From contig JBJMVQ010000073.1 of assembly GCA_045810625.1 (NCBI GenBank), positions 1-40,835 on the forward strand: a stretch of 40,835 nt of DNA. The letters are read 5' to 3'. The DNA comes from JACQFZ01 sp045810625 (lineage in GTDB: Bacteria; Pseudomonadota; Gammaproteobacteria; Acidiferrobacterales; Sulfurifustaceae). Position numbers and translations under genes: made by a program. Position 1 is the stretch's first letter, and the number at the start of each line of letters is the position of its first letter. This document shows, in pieces, positions 1 to 8,130 of the stretch. The notes beneath the pieces were generated by a model, which saw only the letters and a program-made list of their open reading frames with translations, was not told the DNA's origin and did not search any database.

Positions 1-49
1 CTGCTGAGGTTGCCCGCCGCGCAAACCCCTGTGATATGGTCTGACCGAC

Positions 50-376
50 ATGGCATCCGACTATCAGATCTGTATAACTACCTGTCCGACCGGCGATTTA
101 GCGGAAAAGATCGCGCGGGCACTGGTCGAAGAGAAACTTGCCGCCTGCGTGAATATTCTTCCGACGATGCAGTCGATCTACCGGTGGCGGGGCCAAATAG
201 AATCGGCGGACGAACGACTGTTACTTATAAAGACGCGGGTCAAGGACTACCCGGCCGTCGAGCAACGGATACGTGCGCTTCATTCCTATGAACTTCCCGA
301 GGTTATCGCCGTCCCAATCGTGGACGGTTTGCCGGCATACCTCAGCTGGCTCGGAAATTCTGACGCTACCCCATGA
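50..376 (+). CDS. cutA: Divalent-cation tolerance protein CutA
   Basis: A 108-residue protein with the whole CutA1 signature: an N-terminal ITTCPTGDLAEKIARALVEEKLAACVN-like block (split here as ITTCPTGD and EEKLAACVNI), the central YRW-G-I motif (residues 44-49) and the ELPEVIAVPI block near the C-terminus. CutA forms a trimer with a ferredoxin-like fold; its role in copper tolerance is genetic and its chemistry is unsettled. The start ATG has no clear Shine-Dalgarno. The stop overlaps the dsbD start by ATGA, so the two are translationally coupled, the same pairing as in Escherichia coli. The family is clear; the physiological role is less so. Confidence 0.95.
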   Translation: MASDYQICITTCPTGDLAEKIARALVEEKLAACVNILPTMQSIYRWRGQIESADERLLLIKTRVKDYPAVEQRIRALHSYELPEVIAVPIVDGLPAYLSWLGNSDATP

Positions 377-2289
377 AGATGCAATTCGCGTGGATACTGG
401 TTGTGCTCGTCGGCACGGCTACGGCGGCACCCGGCGCTCGATTCGACGATAAGCTGGAAACGGCGCCGCTCTCCAGCAACTTGCCGCGCAACTCCTCGGC
501 CAGCTCGCCCATTCAGACCGCCGGCGGGCTCAAGAGCCTCGCTCAATTGTTCGACGCCGACAAAGGAGACAGCGAGGTCGTCGACCCCGAAAAAGCGTTC
601 CGCGTGGAAGCCGCCGCCCTGGATGGTTCGAGCATCGCCGTTCGATTTCTCATCGACGGCTGCTGCTATCTCTACCGGGAGAAAATGCGCTTTAGCCTTA
701 GCAGTGCTGACGGCAAACCGCTACCCGAGAACGTGCGTGTCGGGGCGTACACACTACCGCCCGGGGACGTGATCAACGATGAGTTCTTCGGCCGCATGCA
801 GATTTACCGCCAAGATGTCGGTGCGCGCCTCCCGATCGAAAACGCGGCCGCGGCGCCGGCCCGACTGCTACTGAACGTAACGTATCAGGGCTGCTCCGAA
901 AAAGGCGTCAAAATCTGCTATCCGCCCGCGACACGAGCGATTCCAATTCAGCTTGGTTCCGGAGCAGCGGCGAGCACTTCCGCTCCATCGTCGAATAGCC
1001 CGCTGTGGGCGATCCTCGCCGCTTTCGCTGGAGGCTTGCTCCTTACGTTCACGCCGTGTGTGCTACCGATGATCCCGATTCTTTCGGGCGTCATCGTGGG
1101 CGCCGAAGGAACACACCTCACGAAGTTCCGCGGTGGAATGCTTTCCTATACGTACGTGCTTGGAACAGCCTTTACGTATGCAATCGCCGGCGCAATTGCG
1201 GGTGCGACCGGTGAGCAGCTGCAGGCGTACTTTCAAAATCCTTGGGCCATCGGGCTTTTCAGCGTGGTCCTCGTCCTGCTCGCGCTTTCAATGTTCGGCC
1301 TTTATGAGCTTCAGATGCCGGCTGCGATCCAATCGCTGCTGCATCATCATTCGAGCCGGCTCCATCACAAGTCGAAGACTTGGGTCGCAGGCGAATACGC
1401 CGGCGTGTTTCTGCTTGGGGCCGCTTCCGCGCTGATCGTCGGCGCTTGCGTCGCGCCGGTTCTGGCATTCTCCCTCGCGTCCGCGATAGCCACTCGCGAC
1501 GCCTGGCTCGGCGCCGGCATCATGTTTGCCCTGGCGCACGGCCAGGGTGCAATTCTTATCGCGATCGGCGTAAGCGAAGGTTTCCTGTTGCCGCGGGCCG
1601 GACCGTGGATGCACACGGTCAAGCACATCTTCGGCGTACTACTGCTAGCGGTCGCGATTTACTTGCTCGGCGCGCTCCCGCAGGTACCGGTGCTGTTTCT
1701 TTGGGCGGCCCTACTCATCGTTTGCGCTATTTATCTCGGCGCGACTCAGTCGCTACCCAAGGACGCGTCCGGCTGGCGTTATCTGCAAAAAGGGATCGGA
1801 ACGCTGGCGCTAATCTGGGGCGTCGCCGCCCTGCTCGGCGGTTTCGCCGGCAACCGGGACGTCTTGCGCCCCATTGTCCTGGGCCAAACCACGGTCGACG
1901 AAGCACGCAACGCGGGCGAGCCGACAGAACCGGTTTTCAAGACGGTGCGGACCTTGCAAGAGTTAGAGACACAGCTCGTGCAGGCGCACGATACGGGGAA
2001 GCCCGTTATCCTCGATTACTACGCCACTTGGTGTACCGATTGTGTGCGCATGGAGCGTTCGACGTTTCGCGATCCACGCGTGCGGGCAACGATGCTGCGG
2101 TTTGTCGCCCTCCAGGCGGATGTAACCGCGGCGGACGATCCGGAGGTTAAGTCGATCAAGCGCCGGTTCTCCGTATACGGCCCGCCGGCCATGCTTTTCT
2201 TCGCAAGCGACGGCGCGGAACGCCGATCCTTGCGATCCTACGGGTATCAGACCGCCGACGAGCTCCTCGCCGCATTGGCGCAGCTGTAA
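373..2289 (+). CDS. dsbD: Thiol:disulfide interchange protein DsbD
   Basis: DsbD carries electrons from cytoplasmic thioredoxin across the inner membrane to periplasmic thiol reductases. Visible parts: a signal peptide (about 1-19); the periplasmic alpha domain with the YQGC...ICYPP cysteine pair (C174, C182); a multi-helix beta domain with its redox cysteines in TPCVLP (C229) and GACVAP (C359); and a C-terminal thioredoxin-like gamma domain with WCTDC (C554, C557). At 638 residues it is longer than the roughly 565-residue E. coli protein, mostly by a spacer after the signal peptide. Two oddities are a vicinal CysCys at 97-98, where tyrosines are usual, and a histidine-rich loop at 324-332. 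The reductant from TrxA, also encoded in this window, would feed it. Confidence 0.95.
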   Translation: MKMQFAWILVVLVGTATAAPGARFDDKLETAPLSSNLPRNSSASSPIQTAGGLKSLAQLFDADKGDSEVVDPEKAFRVEAAALDGSSIAVRFLIDGCCYLYREKMRFSLSSADGKPLPENVRVGAYTLPPGDVINDEFFGRMQIYRQDVGARLPIENAAAAPARLLLNVTYQGCSEKGVKICYPPATRAIPIQLGSGAAASTSAPSSNSPLWAILAAFAGGLLLTFTPCVLPMIPILSGVIVGAEGTHLTKFRGGMLSYTYVLGTAFTYAIAGAIAGATGEQLQAYFQNPWAIGLFSVVLVLLALSMFGLYELQMPAAIQSLLHHHSSRLHHKSKTWVAGEYAGVFLLGAASALIVGACVAPVLAFSLASAIATRDAWLGAGIMFALAHGQGAILIAIGVSEGFLLPRAGPWMHTVKHIFGVLLLAVAIYLLGALPQVPVLFLWAALLIVCAIYLGATQSLPKDASGWRYLQKGIGTLALIWGVAALLGGFAGNRDVLRPIVLGQTTVDEARNAGEPTEPVFKTVRTLQELETQLVQAHDTGKPVILDYYATWCTDCVRMERSTFRDPRVRATMLRFVALQADVTAADDPEVKSIKRRFSVYGPPAMLFFASDGAERRSLRSYGYQTADELLAALAQL

Positions 2290-2657
2290 GCGGCGCCGAA
2301 CGTCCGGGCCCCGCTGGTGTCAGTCATCTCCGAAAGGTCGCATTTTCCGGTCCAGCGACCAATCGGTCGCCCGCGCGAATCTGGTTCGATCTGCAGCGGC
2401 CGAAAGATACATTGTCGCCAACTAACGAACCCGTCGTTTTCCATCCCGATCGCTGCAATCTATCGGCAAAAGCCAGCGACTTGAACTCGTGCCCCGCGAT
2501 GCGGCACATCGTCTCCGCCCGTTAAGCGCCACTGGCTTTTGTTTCGATCTTCGGCTAAGTTGAAACAACTTTCGCCCCTTGGTTGCGTCAACGAGCCGGT
2601 CTCCGGCCATCGAGGCGCAGCGACTTACCCTGAATTTTGCCGGGAGAATTGAACTCC
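2290..2657. other. Intergenic region between dsbD and aroQ
   Basis: This 368-base gap holds no convincing gene; the short reading frames on either strand lack family resemblance and a ribosome binding site. It probably contains the aroQ-accB-accC promoter, but I cannot pick a clear -35/-10 pair. The one clear structure is a 10-bp perfect inverted repeat, CAAAAGCCAG at 2467-2476 and CTGGCTTTTG at 2532-2541, enclosing a smaller hairpin around 2492-2508. The distal arm runs into TTTTG, so it may act as a leader structure or as an imperfect dsbD terminator. Confidence 0.5.
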
Positions 2658-3101
2658 ATGGCCATTTTATTGGCCTTGAATGGACCGAATCTAAATCTGC
2701 TCGGCGAGCGGGAGCCGCAGCACTACGGCACTAGCACACTCGAAGAGATCAACGCTCGGTTGAAGCGCTTGGCGGAAGCGGCGGGGCACCAGCTCGAATG
2801 CTTTCAGAGCAACGCCGAACACGAGCTTATCGAGCGCGTGCACCAGGCGACCGCCGAAGGCGTCGGTTTCATTCTACTGAACCCCGCTGCCTACACGCAT
2901 ACGAGCGTGGCCCTGCGGGATGCGCTCGCTGCGACCCGCATCCCGTTCATCGAAGTGCACCTCTCGAATGTCTACGCGCGCGAGCCCTTTCGCCGGCACT
3001 CGTATTTTTCAGACATCGCGGTGGGCGTCATTTCCGGGCTCGGGCCGCAGGGATACGAGTTAGCGTTGGCCGCCGCGGTCGAACGGCTTAAGAAATCCTA
3101 A
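2658..3101 (+). CDS. aroQ: Type II 3-dehydroquinate dehydratase
   Basis: This enzyme dehydrates 3-dehydroquinate to 3-dehydroshikimate in the shikimate pathway. The protein (147 residues, the usual size of this dodecameric family) opens with LNGPNLNLLGEREP. It keeps the active-site set: R18 and Y23 on the lid loop, N75 in LLNPAAYTH, H81, H101 in EVHLSN and R112. The ATG at 2658 was chosen because homologues begin right before LLALNGPNLN and GGGAGA lies 10 bases upstream; a TTG 21 bases earlier adds a non-conserved extension. It is followed after 9 bases by accB, the widespread aroQ-accB-accC gene order. Confidence 0.96.
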   Translation: MAILLALNGPNLNLLGEREPQHYGTSTLEEINARLKRLAEAAGHQLECFQSNAEHELIERVHQATAEGVGFILLNPAAYTHTSVALRDALAATRIPFIEVHLSNVYAREPFRRHSYFSDIAVGVISGLGPQGYELALAAAVERLKKS

Positions 3102-3110
3102 GGACTCCGA

Positions 3111-3599
3111 ATGGACATACGCAAAGTCAAGAAACTCATAGAAATGCTCGAAGAATCGAGCCTCGCCGAGATCGAAATACGCGAAGGGGAGGAATCGATT
3201 CGTATCAGCCGCGCCAGCTCCGTCGGCGGCGCGACGAACGGGACGACAACGGCCGCGCCGATGATGCCGGCTGTCATCGCTGCGCCCGCCCCCGCGTCGC
3301 CGGCGCCCGCCGCTCAGGCCGCGGCCCCCGCGGCGATCGCTCCGGCGGCAAAGGCCGCTCCTTCGGGACACAACGTGACGTCGCCGATGGTCGGAACCTT
3401 CTATCGTTCCCCAAGCCCCGGCGCCAAAGCCTTCGTCGACGTAGGTTCCGAAGTGAAGGTCGGCGATGTCCTTTGCATCATCGAAGCCATGAAGATGATG
3501 AACCAGATCGAATCCGACAAGGCGGGCGTGGTGAAGGCCATCCTCAAAGAAAATGGGCAGCCGGTCGAGTTCGGCGAGCCGCTATTCATCGTCGAATAA
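3111..3599 (+). CDS. accB: Biotin carboxyl carrier protein of acetyl-CoA carboxylase
   Basis: AccB carries the biotin that AccC carboxylates and that the AccAD carboxyltransferase uses to make malonyl-CoA. The N-terminal helix-rich region (about 1-35) is followed by an Ala/Pro-rich flexible linker (about 48-85) and a C-terminal biotinyl domain with SPMVGTFYRSP and the EAMKMM biotinylation motif, in which K128 is the modified lysine. The length (162) is normal. It lies between aroQ and accC with short gaps and is almost certainly co-transcribed with them. Confidence 0.97.
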   Translation: MDIRKVKKLIEMLEESSLAEIEIREGEESIRISRASSVGGATNGTTTAAPMMPAVIAAPAPASPAPAAQAAAPAAIAPAAKAAPSGHNVTSPMVGTFYRSPSPGAKAFVDVGSEVKVGDVLCIIEAMKMMNQIESDKAGVVKAILKENGQPVEFGEPLFIVE

Positions 3600-3610
3600 G
3601 CACAACGTAT

Positions 3611-4951
3611 ATGTTCGAGAAGATCGTGATTGCCAACCGCGGCGAGATTGCGCTGCGTATTCAGCGCGCCTGCCGCATGCTCGGTATCAAGACTGTTGCG
3701 CTCCACTCGGAAGCCGACCGCGACGCCAAGTACGTCCGGCTCGCCGACGAATCGGTCTGCATCGGTCCGGCGCGCGCCATCGACAGCTACCTCAATATTC
3801 CGGCAGTGATCAGCGCGGCGGAAGTGACGGACGCGCAGGCGATTCACCCGGGTTACGGGTTCCTCTCGGAGAACGCCGACTTCGCCGAACGCGTGGAAAA
3901 GAGCGGCTTCGTATTCATCGGCCCGCGCGCCGAAACGATACGACTCATGGGCGACAAGATTTCCGCGATCAAAGCCATGAAGCGCGCCGGCATTCCCTGC
4001 GTTCCCGGCTCCGACGGCGCGCTTCCGAAGAACGACCGCGAGCTGATGCGGATCGCTGCGCAGATCGGCTACCCGGTGCTGATCAAAGCCACCGGCGGCG
4101 GCGGCGGCCGCGGGATGCGCGTTGTGCACACGGATGCGGCGCTGCCGAACGCCGTCGCGCTGACGCGCTCGGAGGCGCTCGCCGCGTTCAACAACGAAAC
4201 CGTGTACATGGAAAAGTACCTCGACAATCCGCGCCATATCGAAATCCAGGTGCTCGCGGACGAGCACGGCAACGCGATCCACCTCGGCGAGCGCGACTGC
4301 TCGATGCAGCGGCGCCATCAAAAAGTCATCGAGGAATCGCCCGCGCCGGGCCTGCCGGAGAAGCTGCGCCACCGCATCGGCGAGCGCTGCGCGGAAGCGT
4401 GCCGGCGGATCGGCTATCGCGGCGCCGGCACGTTCGAGTTCCTGTATCAGGACGGCGAGTTTTATTTCATCGAGATGAACACGCGCGTCCAGGTCGAACA
4501 TCCCGTGACGGAGATGGTCACCGGCGTCGACATCGTACGCGAGCAGATTCTGATCGCCGCCGGCGAGCGGCTCTCTTATCGCCAGAAAGACATCACTTGG
4601 CGCGGGCACGCGATCGAGTGCCGAATCAACGCCGAGGACCCGCAAAAGTTCACGCCCTCGCCCGGCCGCATCACCTACTATCATCCTCCGGGCGGACCGG
4701 GGGTGCGCGTCGACACGCACATCTACAACAACTACATGGTTCCGCCCTACTACGACTCGATGGTGGCCAAAGTGATCGCGCATGGCGAGACGCGCGAACT
4801 GGCGCTTGCACGTATGCGCGTGGCGTTGTCCGAGATGGTGGTCGACGGGATCAAGACGAATATCCCGCTGCATCAGGACATCCTGAACGACGCGAACTTC
4901 ATCAAGGGCGGAACCAACATCCACTACCTCGAGCGCAAGCTCGGGCTTTGA
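3611..4951 (+). CDS. accC: Biotin carboxylase subunit of acetyl-CoA carboxylase
   Basis: ATP-dependent carboxylation of the AccB biotin with bicarbonate, the first half-reaction of fatty acid synthesis. The 446-residue protein starts MFEKIVIANRGEIALR, matching the family start. It has the HPGYGFLSEN block (about 80-89), the glycine-rich ATP lid GGGGGRGMR (about 161-169), and FIEMNTRVQVEHPVTE with the catalytic Glu and Arg near 290. The reading frame is open further upstream through the end of accB, but that extension is a frame artefact; the ATG at 3611 lies 11 bases after the accB stop. No anomaly seen. Confidence 0.97.
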   Translation: MFEKIVIANRGEIALRIQRACRMLGIKTVALHSEADRDAKYVRLADESVCIGPARAIDSYLNIPAVISAAEVTDAQAIHPGYGFLSENADFAERVEKSGFVFIGPRAETIRLMGDKISAIKAMKRAGIPCVPGSDGALPKNDRELMRIAAQIGYPVLIKATGGGGGRGMRVVHTDAALPNAVALTRSEALAAFNNETVYMEKYLDNPRHIEIQVLADEHGNAIHLGERDCSMQRRHQKVIEESPAPGLPEKLRHRIGERCAEACRRIGYRGAGTFEFLYQDGEFYFIEMNTRVQVEHPVTEMVTGVDIVREQILIAAGERLSYRQKDITWRGHAIECRINAEDPQKFTPSPGRITYYHPPGGPGVRVDTHIYNNYMVPPYYDSMVAKVIAHGETRELALARMRVALSEMVVDGIKTNIPLHQDILNDANFIKGGTNIHYLERKLGL

Positions 4952-4996
4952 TCGGCGCGCTCGCACGCCGCCGAGCGGGTCGGTATTCTTTGTCGC

Positions 4997-5878
4997 GTGC
5001 CTTGGCTATTGATCAAGCTCCGTACGCCGCGCGACTTCGTGCCGATGGTGAGTGACGTCCTCGAGGCGTGTGGTGCGCTGTCGGTCACCATCGAAGGTGC
5101 GAGCGCCGAGCCGCGACTGCAGCGCGAGCTCGAAGACGTGCCGCTCTGGAGCGAGAACCGGGTTGTCGGATTGTTCCCGGAAACGACGGACGCAAGATCC
5201 GTGCTCGCCGAAATTCAAGCGACAGCCGGTGCGGCCGCCGCGACGTCGCACGAGATCGAACGGCTCGGCGACGCGGACTGGGAGCGCGCATGGATGGCGG
5301 ACTACGCGCCGATCATGATCACGCCCGGTCTTTGGATTTGCCCGAGCTGGTGCACGCCCTCCGACCCGACCGCCGTCAACGTGCGGCTCGATCCGGGTCT
5401 CGCCTTCGGCACCGGAACGCACGCGACGACTGCGCTCTGCCTGCAATGGATCGCGGAACAAACATGGACGGATCGAACGGTGATCGACTACGGTTGCGGA
5501 TCCGGGATCCTCGCGATCACCGCGCTCAAGCTCGGCGCGTCGCATGCCATCGGCGTCGACGTCGATCCGCTCGCGGTTTCCGCGAGCCGCGACAATGCCG
5601 CCGCGAACAGCGTAAGCGAACGCTATCGCGCTTGCACGCCGGCGGAGCTCGAGGAGGCTGCTCGTGCCGATGTCGTTTTCGCCAACATCCTCGCCGGCGT
5701 TCTGATCGATGCAGTTTCGGAACTCACACGGCGTGTAGCGCCGGGCGGACACATCGTTCTGAGCGGTATCCTGGTAGAACAAGCAGAGGAGGTGGCGACG
5801 CATTACTCGCAACATTTCCTGTTATCGCGGCGCGTGCGCGATGGCTGGGCCTTGCTTGCCGGCCCCAAACGATCGTAA
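4997..5878 (+). CDS. prmA: Ribosomal protein L11 methyltransferase
   Basis: PrmA trimethylates ribosomal protein L11 using S-adenosylmethionine. At 293 residues it equals the E. coli protein in length. An N-terminal L11-binding domain is followed by the conserved DPGLAFGTGTHATT segment (132-145), SAM-binding motif I VIDYGCGSGILAI (162-174) and the FANI motif IV (228-231) that positions the substrate amine. It starts with GTG, 45 bases after accC. Placement just upstream of the dusB-fis region echoes the enteric prmA-dusB-fis cluster, here with one extra gene between. Confidence 0.95.
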   Translation: MPWLLIKLRTPRDFVPMVSDVLEACGALSVTIEGASAEPRLQRELEDVPLWSENRVVGLFPETTDARSVLAEIQATAGAAAATSHEIERLGDADWERAWMADYAPIMITPGLWICPSWCTPSDPTAVNVRLDPGLAFGTGTHATTALCLQWIAEQTWTDRTVIDYGCGSGILAITALKLGASHAIGVDVDPLAVSASRDNAAANSVSERYRACTPAELEEAARADVVFANILAGVLIDAVSELTRRVAPGGHIVLSGILVEQAEEVATHYSQHFLLSRRVRDGWALLAGPKRS

Positions 5879-5883
5879 CGACG

Positions 5884-6654
5884 ATGTACACCCGTTGTCC
5901 CGAGTGCCACACCGCGTTTCGCGTCACGGTAGCGCAATTGAAAGCACGAGACGGACTGGTGCGCTGCGGCCGCTGCGATTCCGTATTTCGTGCCGATCTG
6001 CACCTTTTCGCAGCACCGGCCGCGAATACGGAACGCGACAAACCACGCACAACCAAGCGCCGCCGAGAGAAAGCCCGACCGGTCGCCACCGCTGCCGCTG
6101 AGAGCACGGAAACGCCGATTCCGGTCGTATCCGAGCTGTCGCTGTTTCCTTCGCGGCCGCGTTGGTGGCAAGCCACGCTTTGGCTCGTCCTCACGCTCGC
6201 TTTAATTGCACTTCTGCTCGGTCAATTCGTTTACTTCTACCGCAATGAGCTTGCACAGCTACCCGCCATCCGACCGGTTCTGGTGCGCGGATGCGCATTG
6301 CTCCGCTGCGAACTCGCCCCGCTCGCCGCGGATACCGTGCCGGAGCTCCTGCAAACAAGCATCGCTTCGCATCCGCGCTACGCGAACGGACTGCGCATCC
6401 GTGCCACGTTGGTGAATCGCACTGAAACCTCGCAACCACTTCCGCTTATGCAGGTAAGTCTCACGGACAGCGACGGAAATCTCCTCGCGCGCCGAACATT
6501 TGCTCCGCGCGAATATTTGGAATTGGGCGATTCGGCCGCGGCACTCGGACCGAACGTGGTCGTACAAGCGCTGCTCGACGTCACTAACCCCGATAACAAA
6601 GCCGTCGGTTACGAAGTCCGCTTGTTCCCTCCGCCGCGCGGTCGCGGCGATTGA
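5884..6654 (+). CDS. Zinc-ribbon, single-pass membrane protein with DUF3426-like domain
   Basis: A 256-residue protein of the MJ0042-type zinc-finger/DUF3426 class. Residues 1-34 form a zinc ribbon with cysteine pairs C5/C8 and C28/C31 (MYTRCPECHTAF...VRCGRCDSVF). A basic, low-complexity linker follows, then one transmembrane helix (about 98-118) and a periplasmic beta-rich domain (about 140-250). The start ATG lies 5 bases after the prmA stop; the frame is also open upstream within prmA, which is a shadow. The cytoplasmic ribbon joined to an outer domain suggests a sensing or scaffolding role, but no function is established that I can name. The gene commonly sits between prmA and dusB in beta- and gammaproteobacteria. 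Confidence 0.85.
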   Translation: MYTRCPECHTAFRVTVAQLKARDGLVRCGRCDSVFRADLHLFAAPAANTERDKPRTTKRRREKARPVATAAAESTETPIPVVSELSLFPSRPRWWQATLWLVLTLALIALLLGQFVYFYRNELAQLPAIRPVLVRGCALLRCELAPLAADTVPELLQTSIASHPRYANGLRIRATLVNRTETSQPLPLMQVSLTDSDGNLLARRTFAPREYLELGDSAAALGPNVVVQALLDVTNPDNKAVGYEVRLFPPPRGRGD

Positions 6655-6793
6655 TTATCCAGCGACTGCTTACAACGTCGCGGCGCAATACAATGGAAAA
6701 AGAGTCAAGCAATTTTTTGGCATGTACGCTCGGTCGACGATCACACGCGCTCCATTCATCGTGTCCCTCTTCCCCGCGTGAAGAATTTCTGGT

Positions 6794-6847
6794 TATGATT
6801 CGGCCCCCGCCGATTCGCTAACTTTTTTGGGTAGAGACAGATCCGAC
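6794..6847 (+). promoter_or_regulatory. Probable promoter with GC-rich discriminator and leader of dusB-fis
   Basis: A good -10 hexamer TATGAT at 6794-6799 is followed directly by a very GC-rich stretch (TTCGGCCCCCGCCG), the discriminator type that makes a promoter sensitive to ppGpp and to growth rate. No good -35 is visible 16-18 bases upstream, which fits an activated promoter. A/T-rich patches at about 6699-6720 upstream could hold Fis or other nucleoid-protein sites. In E. coli the dusB-fis promoter is under stringent and growth-rate control and is autoregulated by Fis; extending that to this site is inference. Confidence 0.5.
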
Positions 6848-7834
6848 ATGAGAATCGGACCTTACGAACTACGCAATAATCTTTTTCTCGCGCCGATGGC
6901 CGGCGTCACGGATCGACCCTTTCGCCAGCTGTGCAAGCAGCTCGGCGCCGGCATGGCCGCGTCGGAAATGGTTTCGTCGAACTCGTTGCTCTACGGGAGC
7001 GACAAGACGCGCCGGCGCGCGGACCATACCGGCGAGTGCGAGCCGCGGACGGTGCAGATCGCGGGCGCCGATCCCGGAATGATGGCGGATGCGGCGCGCT
7101 ACAACGTCGAGCGCGGTGCGCAGATCATCGACATCAATATGGGTTGCCCCGCGAAGAAGGTGTGCAATGTCATGGCGGGGTCGGCGCTGCTGCAGCACGA
7201 GGAGCTCGTCACAAAAATTCTCAGCGCCGTCGTCAACGCCGTTCCGGTGCCGGTCACACTCAAGATTCGTACCGGGTGGGACCGCGCGCACCGTAACGGC
7301 GTGCGCATCGCGCGAGTCGCCGAAGCGTGTGGCATCCAGGCGCTCGCGGTCCATGGCCGCACGCGCGCAGATCTGTTTCAGGGCGAAGCCGAGTACGAAA
7401 CGATCGCAGCTATCAAGCAAGCGGTGAGCATTCCGGTGATCGCCAACGGCGACATCACCACGCCGGAAAAAGCAACAGAGGTCCTGCGCCAGACGGGCGC
7501 CGACGGCATCATGGTCGGGCGCGCCGCGCAAGGAAACCCGTGGATTTTCCGGGAAATCGGGCACTTTCTTGCCACCGGGACCCATCTGCCGTCGCCGTCG
7601 CCAACGGAAGTTCGCGACACGCTGCTCGGCCATCTCGCGAATCTCTACGACTTTTATGGGGAGTACACCGGCGTGCGCATGGCCCGCAAACACATCTCCT
7701 GGTACAGCAAGGGACTGGCCGGCGGCGCGGTGTTTCGTCACCGCATCAACCAAGTGGAAACCGTCGCGGATCAGCTCGCGATGGTGCGCGAATTCTTCGA
7801 CCGGACATCGGCCAACATCGGGTTGGCCGCATGA
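6848..7834 (+). CDS. dusB: tRNA-dihydrouridine synthase B
   Basis: An FMN- and NADPH-dependent enzyme that reduces uridine to dihydrouridine in the D-loop of tRNA. The 328-residue TIM-barrel protein has the LAPMAGVTDRPFR start (about 14-26), the FMN-site QIAGADP block, the catalytic cysteine C100 in INMGCPAKKV, and GRAAQGNPWIF in the FMN-phosphate loop. ATG 6848 (MRIGPYEL) matches homologues; an in-frame TTG 21 bases earlier is less likely. Its stop overlaps the fis start by ATGA, the conserved dusB-fis operon. Confidence 0.95.
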   Translation: MRIGPYELRNNLFLAPMAGVTDRPFRQLCKQLGAGMAASEMVSSNSLLYGSDKTRRRADHTGECEPRTVQIAGADPGMMADAARYNVERGAQIIDINMGCPAKKVCNVMAGSALLQHEELVTKILSAVVNAVPVPVTLKIRTGWDRAHRNGVRIARVAEACGIQALAVHGRTRADLFQGEAEYETIAAIKQAVSIPVIANGDITTPEKATEVLRQTGADGIMVGRAAQGNPWIFREIGHFLATGTHLPSPSPTEVRDTLLGHLANLYDFYGEYTGVRMARKHISWYSKGLAGGAVFRHRINQVETVADQLAMVREFFDRTSANIGLAA

Positions 7835-8070
7835 AAGACCGCAAAGTCCTCCTTTCGACACACGTCAAGAACTCGCTCGAACGGTATTTTCACGACCTGA
7901 ACGGCGAAAAGACCACGAACGTTTACGACATGGTGATCTCGGAAGTCGAGCGGCCGCTGCTCGAGATCGTGATGCGCCACGTCAAAAGCAATCAGTGCCG
8001 TGCGGCGGAGCTGCTCGGTATCAATCGCAACACCCTGCGCAAGAAGCTCAAGCAATACAAGCTCAACTAA
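7831..8070 (+). CDS. fis: DNA-binding protein Fis
   Basis: A nucleoid-associated homodimer that bends DNA and activates rRNA and other growth-related promoters. The 79-residue protein contains the dimerisation helices and a C-terminal helix-turn-helix (CRAAELLGINRNTLRKKLKQY) that is nearly the enteric consensus. It is about 19 residues shorter than E. coli Fis (98), lacking the N-terminal beta-hairpin arm that contacts DNA invertases; short Fis forms are usual outside the enterics. The start is fixed by the ATGA overlap with dusB. No terminator hairpin with a T tract is visible before purH. Confidence 0.96.
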   Translation: MKDRKVLLSTHVKNSLERYFHDLNGEKTTNVYDMVISEVERPLLEIVMRHVKSNQCRAAELLGINRNTLRKKLKQYKLN

Positions 8071-8130
8071 CCGACGCGCCGGCGCATCGCGGCGCGCGCC
8101 AATCGGCAACGCACGTGCGACAATAACGAA

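Noticed and set aside
10..49. Promoter for cutA giving a leaderless mRNA (TTGCCC at 10-15, GATATG at 33-38)
   Set aside because: Both hexamers are weak and the upstream sequence lies outside the window, so it cannot be judged.
3401..4966. 521-codon open frame antisense to accB-accC
   Set aside because: High-GC shadow: it mirrors a fully conserved accC, is rich in Arg/His/Asp with no domain and has no ribosome site.
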